Assembly: GCA_947453695.1 (NCBI GenBank)
Contig: CANGHW010000050.1
Span: forward strand, 1-33,650
DNA: 33,650 bases
Reading direction: 5' to 3'
Source of the DNA: Opitutia bacterium
GTDB lineage: Bacteria; Verrucomicrobiota; Verrucomicrobiia; Opitutales; Opitutaceae
Under the pieces are notes generated by a model. That model did not search any database. It was not told the DNA's origin and saw nothing but the letters and a program-made list of their open reading frames with translations. Each line of letters begins with the position of its first letter. Position 1 is the stretch's first letter. Shown here in pieces: positions 22,825 through 32,139 of this stretch. A program made the translations under genes and the position numbers.

Positions 22825-24435
22825 ATGAGACATTCTCTTCCCCGCCTGCCCCTTGGTGTGCTCGCACTGTTCACCGCCGGCCTCGTCATTCTGGGTGCAC
22901 GATCAACCGTGGTCGCCGCCGAGCCCTTCCGTCTCTCCCGCGCCGACTACGCCGAACGCGCCCACGCCTGCTGGGCCGCGCAAATGGCCGCCGTGTTTCT
23001 CGCCTTTCCGTTCGAGCACCAGCGCGCCTCCACCGAGTGGCTCAAAAACTATCCCAAGCCCTACACGCACGCGATCGTCGACGATGACTGGTATTACGAG
23101 ATGAGCGCACTGCGCGCCTTCGAGAAACACGGCCCCGGTCTCACCGTCCAACAGCTCGGCGCGCAGTGGCAGCTCGATCGCTGCGGCACCTGGGGCTCCA
23201 GCAAGGAGGCGCGCCTGAATCTCGAGCGCGGCCTGCTGCCGCCGGACACCGGGCACCCACGCTACAATCGTTCTTGGTGGACGATCGGGCCGCAGTTCAG
23301 CGCGGAGGTTTACGGTCTGCTCGCCCCGGGCCGCCCCAATCTCGCCGCGCAGCTCGCCCGCGAATTCGGCCACATCAACGGCTACGCCGAGGCCGTCGAC
23401 GGTGCCGTGTTTGTCGCCGGCGCCGTCAGCCTCGCCTTCGACGAAAAAGATCCGCGCGCCATCGTGCGCGAGGCCGCCCGCCTCATTCACCCCGAATCGC
23501 CCTATCGCCGCTGCCTCGATGATCTCATCGCCCTCGCCGACCGCGGCCGCAGCTTCGAGGACATCACCCACATCGTCGTCGACCGCTGGGCGACCGAATA
23601 TCCCGGCACCAACAATGCCGTCGCGAACGGCGGTATCATCGCCCTGTGCCTCTGGTTCGGCGAAGGCGACTTCCTCAAAACGGTCAATCTCGCGTGCCAA
23701 GTGACCGACTACACCGATGCCGATTGCAACGCCGCCGGGGCTGCCGCCGTAATCGGCGCGATGCATGGCCTGAAGGCCATCCCCGCCAACCTTCTCGAGC
23801 CGCTGCACGATCGTATCTTCGGCGACAAAATGGGCGACCTGCCCCTGCCTCCGGTCGACGAATCGATTAGCGCCCTCGGCCGCCGCACTGCGGTCATGGG
23901 GGAAAAGATGCTCCTCGCGCACGGCTCACAGATCGCCGGCGAGACCCTCGTAATTATCCGCGAGACCGCCCAACCACTCCCGCTCGAGCGCTTCACCCTC
24001 GGCGACCTCACGCGTTACTGGCAGCCGGACTGGTCGCTGGACCGCGCGGGCTTCGGCGCGACGATCGGTGGTCGCGGCGGCTATCCCGGCGGAACCTGGC
24101 TGTCCGACGGCGTCCTCACCACGTGGCCCCGTGAATTGATGCGCGGCGTCGTCCTTACCCGTCAGGTGAAACTGCCCACCGGCACCCCGCACCTCACGGT
24201 CGAAGTCGCCGCCGACTCCGGCCGCGCGTGGGAATTTTCTCTGTGCGTCAACAACCGGGAGATCGAAAAGCGGGCCATCATCGGCGGCGCAAAACGCGAA
24301 TGGCAGACCATCGAGGCCGACCTCTCCCAATACGCCGGCCAGTCGGTCACGCTCCGCCTCTACCAAAATCTCGTCACCGGTATCCAAACCCGTCCTCCCA
24401 GTGCCGCTCACTGGCAGAGCATCACCCTCAAGTAA
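22825..24435 (+). CDS. Exported ADP-ribosylglycohydrolase-fold protein
   Basis: This encodes 536 residues from the ATG at 22825 (a TTG seven codons earlier is less likely). A signal peptide or anchor spans about 8-33. The body resembles the ADP-ribosylglycohydrolase (PF03747) fold: an early helix AERAHACWAAQMAAVFLAFPFEHQ at the place of the usual glycine-rich opening, an acidic VDDDWYYEM (85-93) for the TDDT motif, and TDYTDADCNAAGAAAVIGA (294-312) for the DTDxxAxxxGA motif that binds the metal pair. The last 150 residues are beta-rich. Export to the periplasm and position nine bases before a fucosidase gene argue against a cytosolic ADP-ribose role and suggest activity on a glycan; that is inference. 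Confidence 0.78.
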   Translation: MRHSLPRLPLGVLALFTAGLVILGARSTVVAAEPFRLSRADYAERAHACWAAQMAAVFLAFPFEHQRASTEWLKNYPKPYTHAIVDDDWYYEMSALRAFEKHGPGLTVQQLGAQWQLDRCGTWGSSKEARLNLERGLLPPDTGHPRYNRSWWTIGPQFSAEVYGLLAPGRPNLAAQLAREFGHINGYAEAVDGAVFVAGAVSLAFDEKDPRAIVREAARLIHPESPYRRCLDDLIALADRGRSFEDITHIVVDRWATEYPGTNNAVANGGIIALCLWFGEGDFLKTVNLACQVTDYTDADCNAAGAAAVIGAMHGLKAIPANLLEPLHDRIFGDKMGDLPLPPVDESISALGRRTAVMGEKMLLAHGSQIAGETLVIIRETAQPLPLERFTLGDLTRYWQPDWSLDRAGFGATIGGRGGYPGGTWLSDGVLTTWPRELMRGVVLTRQVKLPTGTPHLTVEVAADSGRAWEFSLCVNNREIEKRAIIGGAKREWQTIEADLSQYAGQSVTLRLYQNLVTGIQTRPPSAAHWQSITLK

Positions 24436-24444
24436 CTCACCGCC

Positions 24445-26133
24445 ATGCGCCGCGCCGTCCTGCTAGTCGCGCTTTTCGCTTCCTCCGCCTTCGGCCTGCT
24501 CGCCGCCGAGCCCCGCGACGCCGCCGTCGAGCAATGGCGCGCGTTGCGCGTGGGGCTCTTCATCCACTGGGGCCCCTCCTCCGGCCTCGGCCTCGCCGAG
24601 TCGCACTCCCACGCGCGTCAGAGCCCGCTCAATCCGCACGGCGTGCTGCCGGCCGCCGACTACGATCAGCTCTACCGCAAGTTCAACCCGACGGCCTACG
24701 ACCCCGACGCCTGGCTCCAGCTCGCCCACGCTGCCGGCATGCGTTACGCCGTTTTCGTCGCGAAGCATCACGACGGCTTCGCGATGTTCGACAGTGCCAC
24801 CTCCGACTACGACGTGATGGCCACGCCCTACGGCCGCGACGTGACCAAGCTCTTCGCCGAGGCCTGCCGCCGCCAGGGTCTCGCCCTCGGTTTCCAAATT
24901 TCGCCCAAGGACTGGAAGCACCCCGACTTCGCCACCGCGCAGCACGATCGCTACAACACCTACTACGAAGCCATCATCCGCGAACTCGCCTCCCAGTATG
25001 GCCCGCTCGCCGTCATGTGGTTTGACGGCATCGAGGGCGTGACACCCGCACAATGGAAAGACACCCCGGCGCGCATCGCCGCGCTCCTCCACGAAAAGCA
25101 TCCGCACATCATGCTCGGCACGCACGGCGGCGCGAAAGAGGACTTCACCAGCTTTGAAATCATGGTCGGCCCCTTCGACCGGAAGAATCCGTGGGAAACC
25201 TGCGAGGCGATCAACCCCAGCGGCTGGGTCTACAATAAGCCGATGCCGCCTTTTCCGCTGAACAAGCTGTTGACCAATCTCGTCTACACCGTCGGTCGCG
25301 ATGGCAACTACCTCCTCGACGTCGGCCCCATGCCCGACGGCCGCCTCTATCCGCCCGACGCCGCCCGCCTCGGCGAAATCGCCGCGTGGATGAAGACCAA
25401 CGCCCCCGGCATCCACGGCACGCGCGGCGGCCCCTATCGTGACGGCACCTGGGGCGCCGCGACTTGCCGCGACCACACGGTCACCCTCTTTCTCAGCGAA
25501 GCCGTCGGCTCCACGCTCACGTTGCCCAAACTCGCCGCCGAAATCCGCTCCGCTCGCCGCCTCGATGGCGGGCCGCTCGAGTGGAAGACCGATGCCGCCA
25601 CGCTCCGCCTGAGCCTCGACGACCGCCGCACCACCACTTCCCGGTCTTTATTCACCGCGGTCCAACTCGAGCTCGACCGCCCTGCCTTCGCCCTGCCCGT
25701 GCTCGACGCCCAACCCAACCTCGCGGCCCAGGCCCGCGTCACCGCCTCCAGCATTCGTGACGGCGATCAAGCCAGCTTCGGCCCCCAGCATCTCTTCGAC
25801 GCCGATGGCGATACCGCTTGGGAAAGTGATGCCGCCGAAACCACCAGCACCCTCGAACTCGATCTCGGCGCAACCAAAGCCATCGCCGGCCTCGCCTTCG
25901 CCGAACGCGCCCAACGCGTTAGCTGGAACCACGGCTTCAAGGTCGAGATCAAGGCTCGCACCACGCCCGACGCCGAGTGGCAGTCCTTGAAAAAATACAA
26001 CGGCATGCTCGGCGCCCCGCCGATCCTCGCCTTGCCGGTCACGTCGACGCGCTATCTTCGCATCGAGATCGCCAAGAAGTCAGGCGTCGCCCTCCAAGTC
26101 GCCGAACTGCGCCTCTTCGGCCCGCTGCCGTAG
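24445..26133 (+). CDS. GH29 alpha-L-fucosidase with C-terminal F5/8-type domain
   Basis: The 562-residue protein has a Sec signal (about 1-21). The GH29 barrel shows GLFIHWGPSS (37-46), VAKHHDGFAMFDS (105-117), and VMWFDGIEG (190-198), where D194 is the predicted nucleophile, then NYLLDVGPMPDGRLYPPD. The enzyme is expected to release L-fucose from glycan ends in the periplasm. The C-terminal 150 residues (from NLAAQARVTASS) form an F5/8 type C (CBM32-like) domain, with DGDTAWESD and ending LQVAELRLFG, which probably holds the substrate. It follows the ARH-fold gene by nine bases and converges with the Gfo/Idh/MocA gene. Confidence 0.92.
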   Translation: MRRAVLLVALFASSAFGLLAAEPRDAAVEQWRALRVGLFIHWGPSSGLGLAESHSHARQSPLNPHGVLPAADYDQLYRKFNPTAYDPDAWLQLAHAAGMRYAVFVAKHHDGFAMFDSATSDYDVMATPYGRDVTKLFAEACRRQGLALGFQISPKDWKHPDFATAQHDRYNTYYEAIIRELASQYGPLAVMWFDGIEGVTPAQWKDTPARIAALLHEKHPHIMLGTHGGAKEDFTSFEIMVGPFDRKNPWETCEAINPSGWVYNKPMPPFPLNKLLTNLVYTVGRDGNYLLDVGPMPDGRLYPPDAARLGEIAAWMKTNAPGIHGTRGGPYRDGTWGAATCRDHTVTLFLSEAVGSTLTLPKLAAEIRSARRLDGGPLEWKTDAATLRLSLDDRRTTTSRSLFTAVQLELDRPAFALPVLDAQPNLAAQARVTASSIRDGDQASFGPQHLFDADGDTAWESDAAETTSTLELDLGATKAIAGLAFAERAQRVSWNHGFKVEIKARTTPDAEWQSLKKYNGMLGAPPILALPVTSTRYLRIEIAKKSGVALQVAELRLFGPLP

Positions 26134-26179
26134 CCGGCGCGATCAGGCAGCTCTCGCCACCGTTTCGCGCCGCGCGGCT

Positions 26180-27478
26180 TCAACCCCGCGCCTGCTTGAT
26201 CCAATCTGTGCGCATCGTTCGCGTGCGCAGCGCATTCGCCGCGGCGTCGTCGAACTGTTCCTTCACTGGATCCCACTTCAGCGGCCGGCCCACTTCCATC
26301 GCGATCGCACCGAGGTGCAGCGTCGTGCAGAGCCGGTGCAGGGCTTCCGCCGTATACATCGGCGGCCGGCCGTCCTTCAGCGCATCGAGGAAGTCGCGGT
26401 GCTCGCGATTGGGCCGCGGCCAAAGTTTGTTCGTCGTGGGGTCGTAGGTTTTCCGGAAGATATTCATGTCGCTCGCCGCCAGCGGGCCCGCCCAGCCTTT
26501 GTTGCCCACCCAGCCGTCCGTGCCTTCGAAGCGGATCGAGACTTCGCCCGCCGTCACTTCGAGTTCCACGCCGTTGGCGTAGGTGTAGTGGATATCATAG
26601 GTCTGCGGCACGGTGTTCACCGAGTTCGGCGGAATCACGCCCTTGCCGCGCACCACCACCGGGCTTGAGCCTTCGGAGAAATTCGCCACCTGCGCCGTGT
26701 CGACGAGGTGCGCGCCCCAATCCGTCAGCGAGCCACCCGAGAAATCGCGGATTTGGCGCCACACCTGCGCGTCCGTGAGCGTCGGCGTGTAGTGCCGATA
26801 CGGCGCCGGCCCGAGCCACATCTCATAGTCGAGATCGTCCGGCACCTTCACCGGCTCTTCGCGCGCGAAGACCGGCTTCAACATCAGGCTCACCTTGATT
26901 TTTTGCAGTTTTCCGATTGCCCCGTTGCGCACGGCCTCGGCGAGTTTGTGATAGTAAATCACTGCGCGATCTTCGAGGCCGACCGCAAACAAGGCTTTGC
27001 GCGCCGCCACATCGTTCGCGAGGCGCCGGCCTTCCTCGATCGTGAGGGTGGGCTTCTCGCAAAACACCTTCTTGCCCGCGGCGAGCGCCATCTGCGCCAT
27101 CGTCACGTGCCAGTGATCCGGCGTGGAGATCACCGCCACATCGATGTCCGGCCGCGCGAGCAGGGCGCGAAAATCCGCGATCATGTCACAGCCCGGCCCG
27201 CCGTATTTCTCGTCGACGAGCTTACGGGCCTCCTCGCGCCGCCGGCCCCACACGTCGCACACCGCCACGATCCGGCAATCGTCTTCCTGCAGGAACGACT
27301 TCAAATTTACTCCCACACCATGAGCGCCGAGGCCGATGCAGCCGAGCGTCACTTTCTTCGACGGCGCTTGCGCTCCGAGCAGCCGGGCCGGCACGAAGTG
27401 CGGGGCCACGCCGGCGGCGACGATACCGGCGAGACTGGATTTGAGAAACGAACGACGGGTGGAGGCGGATACTTTCAT
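26180..27478 (-). CDS. Tat-exported Gfo/Idh/MocA oxidoreductase
   Basis: This encodes 432 residues from the ATG at 27478, chosen because it begins MKVSASTRRSFLKSSLAG, a twin-arginine signal; an upstream start at 27532 would only add 18 unlikely residues. The Rossmann site is IGLGAHGVG (48-56), with VISTPDHWHV (117-126) and the family marker CEKP (140-143). The pair D253 and H257 in GGSLTDWGAHLVD lies where Gfo/Idh/MocA active-site residues occur. The C-terminal domain ends LKWDPVKEQF. Exported members either oxidise sugars with tightly held NAD(P) or, as in GH109, hydrolyse glycosides by a redox mechanism. Which applies here is not clear. It is the only minus-strand gene in the glycan locus and converges on the GH29 gene. 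Confidence 0.88.
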   Translation of the reverse strand: MKVSASTRRSFLKSSLAGIVAAGVAPHFVPARLLGAQAPSKKVTLGCIGLGAHGVGVNLKSFLQEDDCRIVAVCDVWGRRREEARKLVDEKYGGPGCDMIADFRALLARPDIDVAVISTPDHWHVTMAQMALAAGKKVFCEKPTLTIEEGRRLANDVAARKALFAVGLEDRAVIYYHKLAEAVRNGAIGKLQKIKVSLMLKPVFAREEPVKVPDDLDYEMWLGPAPYRHYTPTLTDAQVWRQIRDFSGGSLTDWGAHLVDTAQVANFSEGSSPVVVRGKGVIPPNSVNTVPQTYDIHYTYANGVELEVTAGEVSIRFEGTDGWVGNKGWAGPLAASDMNIFRKTYDPTTNKLWPRPNREHRDFLDALKDGRPPMYTAEALHRLCTTLHLGAIAMEVGRPLKWDPVKEQFDDAAANALRTRTMRTDWIKQARG

Positions 27479-27717
27479 GGGGCAGGGTGACGCGATAATG
27501 TTCCCGTGTCCGCCCACGTCGAGCCACGACATGGGTGACCACGTCGTGGCGTGACGATGATCGAAGACCTACCCAGCGGGTGCTCCACCGATGACAGACA
27601 AAAGATTCGATCTTCACCTGCGCCTACCATCGCATGGCGCTGCTTCCTACCCCGCTCTCCCCCTGTCGCGGCCACGGTGATCTCCCTCATCTTTTTCGCG
27701 TCTACCCACCCTTTCGC

Positions 27718-30411
27718 ATGAACCCCCACCCCACCACTCGCTCTACCGCCCTGCTGGCGCTCGTTCTCACGCTGCCGTCTGTCGCGCCGGCCGGCGCCGC
27801 CGAGCCCCCCACCCGGCCCGAGGACGCCGTTGTCCTGTCACCCTTCACCGTCTCGACGGAAAAAGACACCGGCTACCAAGCCATCGACTCCCTCGCCGGC
27901 GGCCGTATCGCCACCAACGTCCTCAAGACCCCCGCCGACCAAACCATTCTGACGCGCGAGTTTCTCGATGACATCGCCGCCATTAACTACATCGACGCCG
28001 GCCGTTGGCTTCCCAATGCGACCATCGTCCCCTCCGGCGGCATCGATTTCGGTCAGGGCGTCACTTTCCGCGGCGTCTCCCCCGCCGGCTATCCGTATCG
28101 CAACTACTTCCGCTCCCTCGGCCCGGTCGACGACTACATCGTCGAGCGTCTCGATAGCGCCCGCGGCCCCAACGCCCTGATCTTCGCCGACGGCGTCATC
28201 GGCGGCATCATCAACACCAACACCAAGCGCGCCCAGTTCGCCCGCCCACGCAACGACGTGAAATTCCGCTTCGACAGCGAGGGCAGCCACCGCGGCGCCA
28301 TTGATCTTGGCCGGAAGATCACCGACACCGTCGCTCTGCGCACGAACCTCGTCGCCGAGAAGGAAAAGCGCTACAACCAGTTCGAGCAGCAGCGCCTCGG
28401 CGCCCAACTCGCCGTCTCGTTCCGCCCCTGGCCCAAGACCGAAATCCGCATCGAGGGCGAGGCCCAGGACCTCAGCGTCTGGGGCTCCACCGCCTCGCGC
28501 TTCACCGACCAGGTCTCCTCGTGGGATGGCCTCCGCGTCGTCAACGGACCGGTCACCGCCAACCCCGGCAACGGCGTAAACCGCCAGACGACCGACAAAA
28601 TTATTTACAGCAACGGCTTTGGCTCCGCCGGCCCGCAAAACTGGCTCAACTTCGGCAACACCGTCGGCTCCGGCATCGGCATCAGCACCCCGGCGCGCAC
28701 GTTCAACGTCAAGTTCCCCACCGTCGACCGCACCTTCCAGTTCCTCGCGCCCAACGCGCCCAGCCTCCAGCGCCAGGTCTCCATCGGCGCCTACTTCGAG
28801 AAGGAGCTCAATGAGCGCGCCGCCTTCGAGGTGGCCGTCCACCGCTCGCGGCAGGACCGCACCACCAAGCCCGGCACCAACGCCGCCACCGGCAACTACT
28901 GGATCGACGTCAACAGCGTCCTCCCCAACGGCGCGCCGAATCCCAAATTCCGCGACGCCTACACCGAGAGCAACGCCGACCAATCGAGCGGCGACAACCG
29001 CAACACCGACTTCCGCGCCGCCGCCGTCTACGCCTTCCCCACGCAGTCCTTCAAGCAACGGGTCAACCTGCTGATGGGCTGGCGTGAAGAAGACTTCATC
29101 GCGATCACCGAGCGCTACGCCCGCTCCAACGGCACCAACCCCGACATGCGGCAGGCCGTGAATCTCACCATCCTCCGTCGCTATTTCTCCGACGGCTCCC
29201 GCCAGGACGTGAACCGCCCCACCAGTGGACAAAACGGCTACAACTTCGCCTGGGTGCGCACGCAGGACCGCCTCCAGAAACAGGAACTCCGCAACATTCA
29301 GGGCTCCACCGTCGGCTCCTACTTCGGCGACCGGCTCAACGTCATCGCCGGCGTCGGTTACTATCTCTACAAGCAATATCAGAAGGACATCGCGACCGTC
29401 GGCGCCAACGGCCAGCCCACGAGCATCGCCTACTCCGCGATCACCAATCCGATCTCCAATATCCGCAGCTCCATCGGCGCCGTCTACTTCCCCATCAAAC
29501 AAATCGGCGTCTACGTTAACGCCTCCTCGTCGTTCACCCCGGTCACCTCGGGCGACCCCGGACTCGACGGCAAACAGTTCGACCCCACCGATGGCCAGGG
29601 CCTCGGCTTCGGTCTCCGCGGCAATTTCCTCGGCGGCAAGATCACGGGCTCGATGGGCTACTACGACAGCAGCGAGAAAAACCGCGTGACGGGATTCAGC
29701 TCCGGCGAAATCAATTCCATCTGGAACAGCCTCGCCAAGACGGTGAATCAAATCCCCACGGCCAACTACCGCGACCGCCTCGACTACAAAGCCTCCGGCT
29801 ACGAGGCCGAAGTCACCGCCAATATCACCAAGGCCCTGCGCCTGTTCGGTAACATCTCGTTTCCGAAGACTTCGCAGACCAACACGATTCGCGGGACCCG
29901 CGATTACTTTGCGGCCAATATCGACGAGTGGCAGAAGTTTGCCGACAACCCCGCGAACAGCGGCCAGCGCACCAACATCCTGAACAACATCACGACGCTC
30001 CGCGCCCGTCTCGACGCGGCCGCCGAGGGCCGTCCGCTCAATGGCACCCAGAAATACACCGCCAACATCTTCGCCAACTACACTCTCCAGCAGAGTGCTC
30101 TCAAGGGCCTCCGCCTCGGCACCGGCGCCAACTTCATCGGCCGTCGCCTGATCGGCAACCAGCTCAACAAGCCCTTCGACTACTACTACGGCGAGGAGCG
30201 CTACGTCGTCACGGCGAGCGCCGGCTACGACTTCAAGGTGCGGAAAATCCCGGTCAACGTGCAGCTCAATGTAAGCAACGTGCTCAACTACTCGCGCCCC
30301 GTCTTCACGAGCAGCGCGACCAATGCGATCACCAACAACCTCGCCGTCGGCAACGGCTACTTCTACGAAGACCCGCGCAAGGTGACCCTCGTCACCCAAC
30401 TGAGATTCTAA
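27718..30411 (+). CDS. TonB-dependent outer-membrane receptor of the fucoside locus
   Basis: This encodes 897 residues from the ATG at 27718, which begins a signal peptide (ALLALVLTLPSVAPAGA, cut near AE); the open frame reaches 27634 but lacks a better start. The TonB-box-like EDAVVLSPFTV (35-45) and the following SLAGGRIATNVLKTPADQ closely resemble those of the STN receptor at 15781, though STN itself is absent here. A plug with LDSARGPNALIFADGVIGGI and a long barrel ending KVTLVTQLRF follow. It probably imports oligosaccharides released outside the cell. It is divergent from the Gfo/Idh/MocA gene and precedes two fucosidase genes, with a strong terminator after it. Confidence 0.93.
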   Translation: MNPHPTTRSTALLALVLTLPSVAPAGAAEPPTRPEDAVVLSPFTVSTEKDTGYQAIDSLAGGRIATNVLKTPADQTILTREFLDDIAAINYIDAGRWLPNATIVPSGGIDFGQGVTFRGVSPAGYPYRNYFRSLGPVDDYIVERLDSARGPNALIFADGVIGGIINTNTKRAQFARPRNDVKFRFDSEGSHRGAIDLGRKITDTVALRTNLVAEKEKRYNQFEQQRLGAQLAVSFRPWPKTEIRIEGEAQDLSVWGSTASRFTDQVSSWDGLRVVNGPVTANPGNGVNRQTTDKIIYSNGFGSAGPQNWLNFGNTVGSGIGISTPARTFNVKFPTVDRTFQFLAPNAPSLQRQVSIGAYFEKELNERAAFEVAVHRSRQDRTTKPGTNAATGNYWIDVNSVLPNGAPNPKFRDAYTESNADQSSGDNRNTDFRAAAVYAFPTQSFKQRVNLLMGWREEDFIAITERYARSNGTNPDMRQAVNLTILRRYFSDGSRQDVNRPTSGQNGYNFAWVRTQDRLQKQELRNIQGSTVGSYFGDRLNVIAGVGYYLYKQYQKDIATVGANGQPTSIAYSAITNPISNIRSSIGAVYFPIKQIGVYVNASSSFTPVTSGDPGLDGKQFDPTDGQGLGFGLRGNFLGGKITGSMGYYDSSEKNRVTGFSSGEINSIWNSLAKTVNQIPTANYRDRLDYKASGYEAEVTANITKALRLFGNISFPKTSQTNTIRGTRDYFAANIDEWQKFADNPANSGQRTNILNNITTLRARLDAAAEGRPLNGTQKYTANIFANYTLQQSALKGLRLGTGANFIGRRLIGNQLNKPFDYYYGEERYVVTASAGYDFKVRKIPVNVQLNVSNVLNYSRPVFTSSATNAITNNLAVGNGYFYEDPRKVTLVTQLRF

Positions 30412-30439
30412 CCTTCGCTCGTCGCTTTCGTCGTCATCC

Positions 30440-30469
30440 GGAGCCGGCCTCTCGCCGGCTCCTTTTTTT
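30440..30469 (+). terminator. Intrinsic terminator after the receptor gene
   Basis: GGAGCCGGC (30440-30448) pairs perfectly with GCCGGCTCC (30454-30462) around a five-base loop and is followed by seven T residues (30463-30469). This is a textbook intrinsic terminator 28 bases after the receptor stop. It implies that the fucosidase genes starting at 30586 have their own promoter. Confidence 0.93.
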
Positions 30470-30585
30470 GGCCCGGCGCCGCCAGGCTCAGCCAATTTTG
30501 GGCATTACTCTCCCTCGATTCGGCATTCCCCTCCCGGCGCAACAGGCGTAGAGTCAGGTCTGTCTAGGAGCACCCGATCCCCGTC

Positions 30586-32130
30586 ATGGCCAAAAAAACC
30601 TCCGCCCCTCTGCTCGCTCTCCTCGTTGGCGCCGTTGCGCTCTCGCTCGCCGCCTCCCCGGCATCCGCTGCCGACACCCCGCCCAAGAAATACGAGGCCA
30701 ACTGGGCCTCCCTCGACGCCCGCCCGACACCCGACTGGTTCCTCGACGCCAAGTTCGGTGTCTTCATCCACTGGGGCGTCTACTCCGTGCCCGCGTGGGG
30801 CACCCACGGCGAATACGCCGAGTGGTATTGGCGCCGCATCATCAGCGACAAACCCAAGGAGGCCGGCTGGCGCGATTTTCACGCCAAGAATTACGGCACC
30901 AATTTCAACTATATGGACTTCGCCCCGAAGTTCACCGCCGAGCTCTTTGACGCCAAACAGTGGGCCGATCTCTTCGCCCGCGCCGGCGTGAAATACGTCG
31001 TCCCCACCTCAAAACACCACGAGGGGTTCGCGCTCTGGCCCAGCGCCGAGGCCAGCCGCACGTGGGGCCGGCCGTGGAACGCCCTCGAGATCGGCCCGCG
31101 CCGCGATCTCATGGGCGAACTCGCCGACGCCACCCGCGCCCGCGGCCTGAAGTTCGGTTTCTATTATTCCCTCTACGAGTGGTTCAACCCGCTCTGGCTC
31201 AAGGACCGCCCGCGCTACGTCACCGAGCACATGATGCCGCAGTTCAAGGACGTCGTCTCGCGCTACGCCCCCGCCATCATCTTCGCCGACGGCGAATGGG
31301 ATATGCCGTCGAAAGACTGGAAAAGCGAAGAGTTGCTCGCGTGGTTGTTCAACGAGTCTCCCTCGAAAAAAGAGGTCGTGATCAACGACCGCTGGGGCAA
31401 GGACAGCCGCCACAAGCACGGCGGTTACTGGACCACCGAATACGCCGCCGGCCTCCAGGACGGCACCCACCCGTGGGAAGAGAGCCGCGGCATGGCCTAC
31501 TCCTACGGACTCAACCGCGCCGAGAGCTACGACGACTACAAGACGACGCGCGAATTCATCCTCGTGCTCATCGACCTCGTCAGCCGCGGCGGCAATCTCC
31601 TCCTCGACATCGGGCCGGCCGCCGATGGCACCATTCCTCCTCTCATGGAGCAGCGCCTCCTCGAGATCGGCGACTGGCTCAAGGTCAACGGCGAGGCCAT
31701 CTACGGCACGCGTTTCGCCGGCCGCTCCTCCCAGTGGACCGAGGGCACGCGCCCGAAGCAGGACTACGGTGAATACAAAGTGAAATACAACCTGCTCGAC
31801 CAGGTCGGCCAGCAGCCGAAAAACGGCCAGGCCGTGAAACAGGCGTTCTTCACCAAGAAGCCCGACGCCCTCTACGCCATCACGGCCGGCTGGCCCGGCA
31901 AGCAACTCGTCCTCCGCGGCCTGCAGGTCCCTGCTGGCGCCACCGTCACGCTGCTCGGCGTCCCCGGCGCCCTGAAAACCTCCGTCTCCGGCGATACGCT
32001 CACCATCACCACGCCCGACCTCGGACCCGACGAGGCCCCGTGCCGCTACGCGTTTGCCTTTAAGATCACCGGCGCCTCCATCATTCCCGACGCTACTCCT
32101 GCACCCACCCCTGCCCCGGCCTCCAAATAA
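30586..32130 (+). CDS. GH29 alpha-L-fucosidase
   Basis: The 514-residue protein has a Sec signal (about 1-29, ending ASA-AD). It is the most canonical of the three GH29 proteins: WFLDAKFGVFIHWGVYSVPA (51-70), EYAEWYWRR, TSKHHEGFALWPS (141-153), IIFADGEWD (231-239) with D235 as predicted nucleophile, and GGNLLLDIGPAADGTIPP near the barrel end. The C-terminal 100 residues form the usual beta-sandwich. It is expected to act in the periplasm on alpha-fucosides. The next fucosidase gene begins nine bases after its stop, so the two are co-transcribed. Confidence 0.94.
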   Translation: MAKKTSAPLLALLVGAVALSLAASPASAADTPPKKYEANWASLDARPTPDWFLDAKFGVFIHWGVYSVPAWGTHGEYAEWYWRRIISDKPKEAGWRDFHAKNYGTNFNYMDFAPKFTAELFDAKQWADLFARAGVKYVVPTSKHHEGFALWPSAEASRTWGRPWNALEIGPRRDLMGELADATRARGLKFGFYYSLYEWFNPLWLKDRPRYVTEHMMPQFKDVVSRYAPAIIFADGEWDMPSKDWKSEELLAWLFNESPSKKEVVINDRWGKDSRHKHGGYWTTEYAAGLQDGTHPWEESRGMAYSYGLNRAESYDDYKTTREFILVLIDLVSRGGNLLLDIGPAADGTIPPLMEQRLLEIGDWLKVNGEAIYGTRFAGRSSQWTEGTRPKQDYGEYKVKYNLLDQVGQQPKNGQAVKQAFFTKKPDALYAITAGWPGKQLVLRGLQVPAGATVTLLGVPGALKTSVSGDTLTITTPDLGPDEAPCRYAFAFKITGASIIPDATPAPTPAPASK

Positions 32131-32139
32131 TTCCGCCTC

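Noticed and set aside
26136..26171. Inverted repeat between the convergent fucosidase and Gfo/Idh/MocA genes, considered as a two-way terminator
   Set aside because: Only seven base pairs with a 22-base loop and no T-run on either strand.
27838..30495. Long minus-strand open frame opposite the receptor at 27718
   Set aside because: Same antisense composition artefact. The plus-strand receptor has a signal peptide, plug motif and a following terminator.
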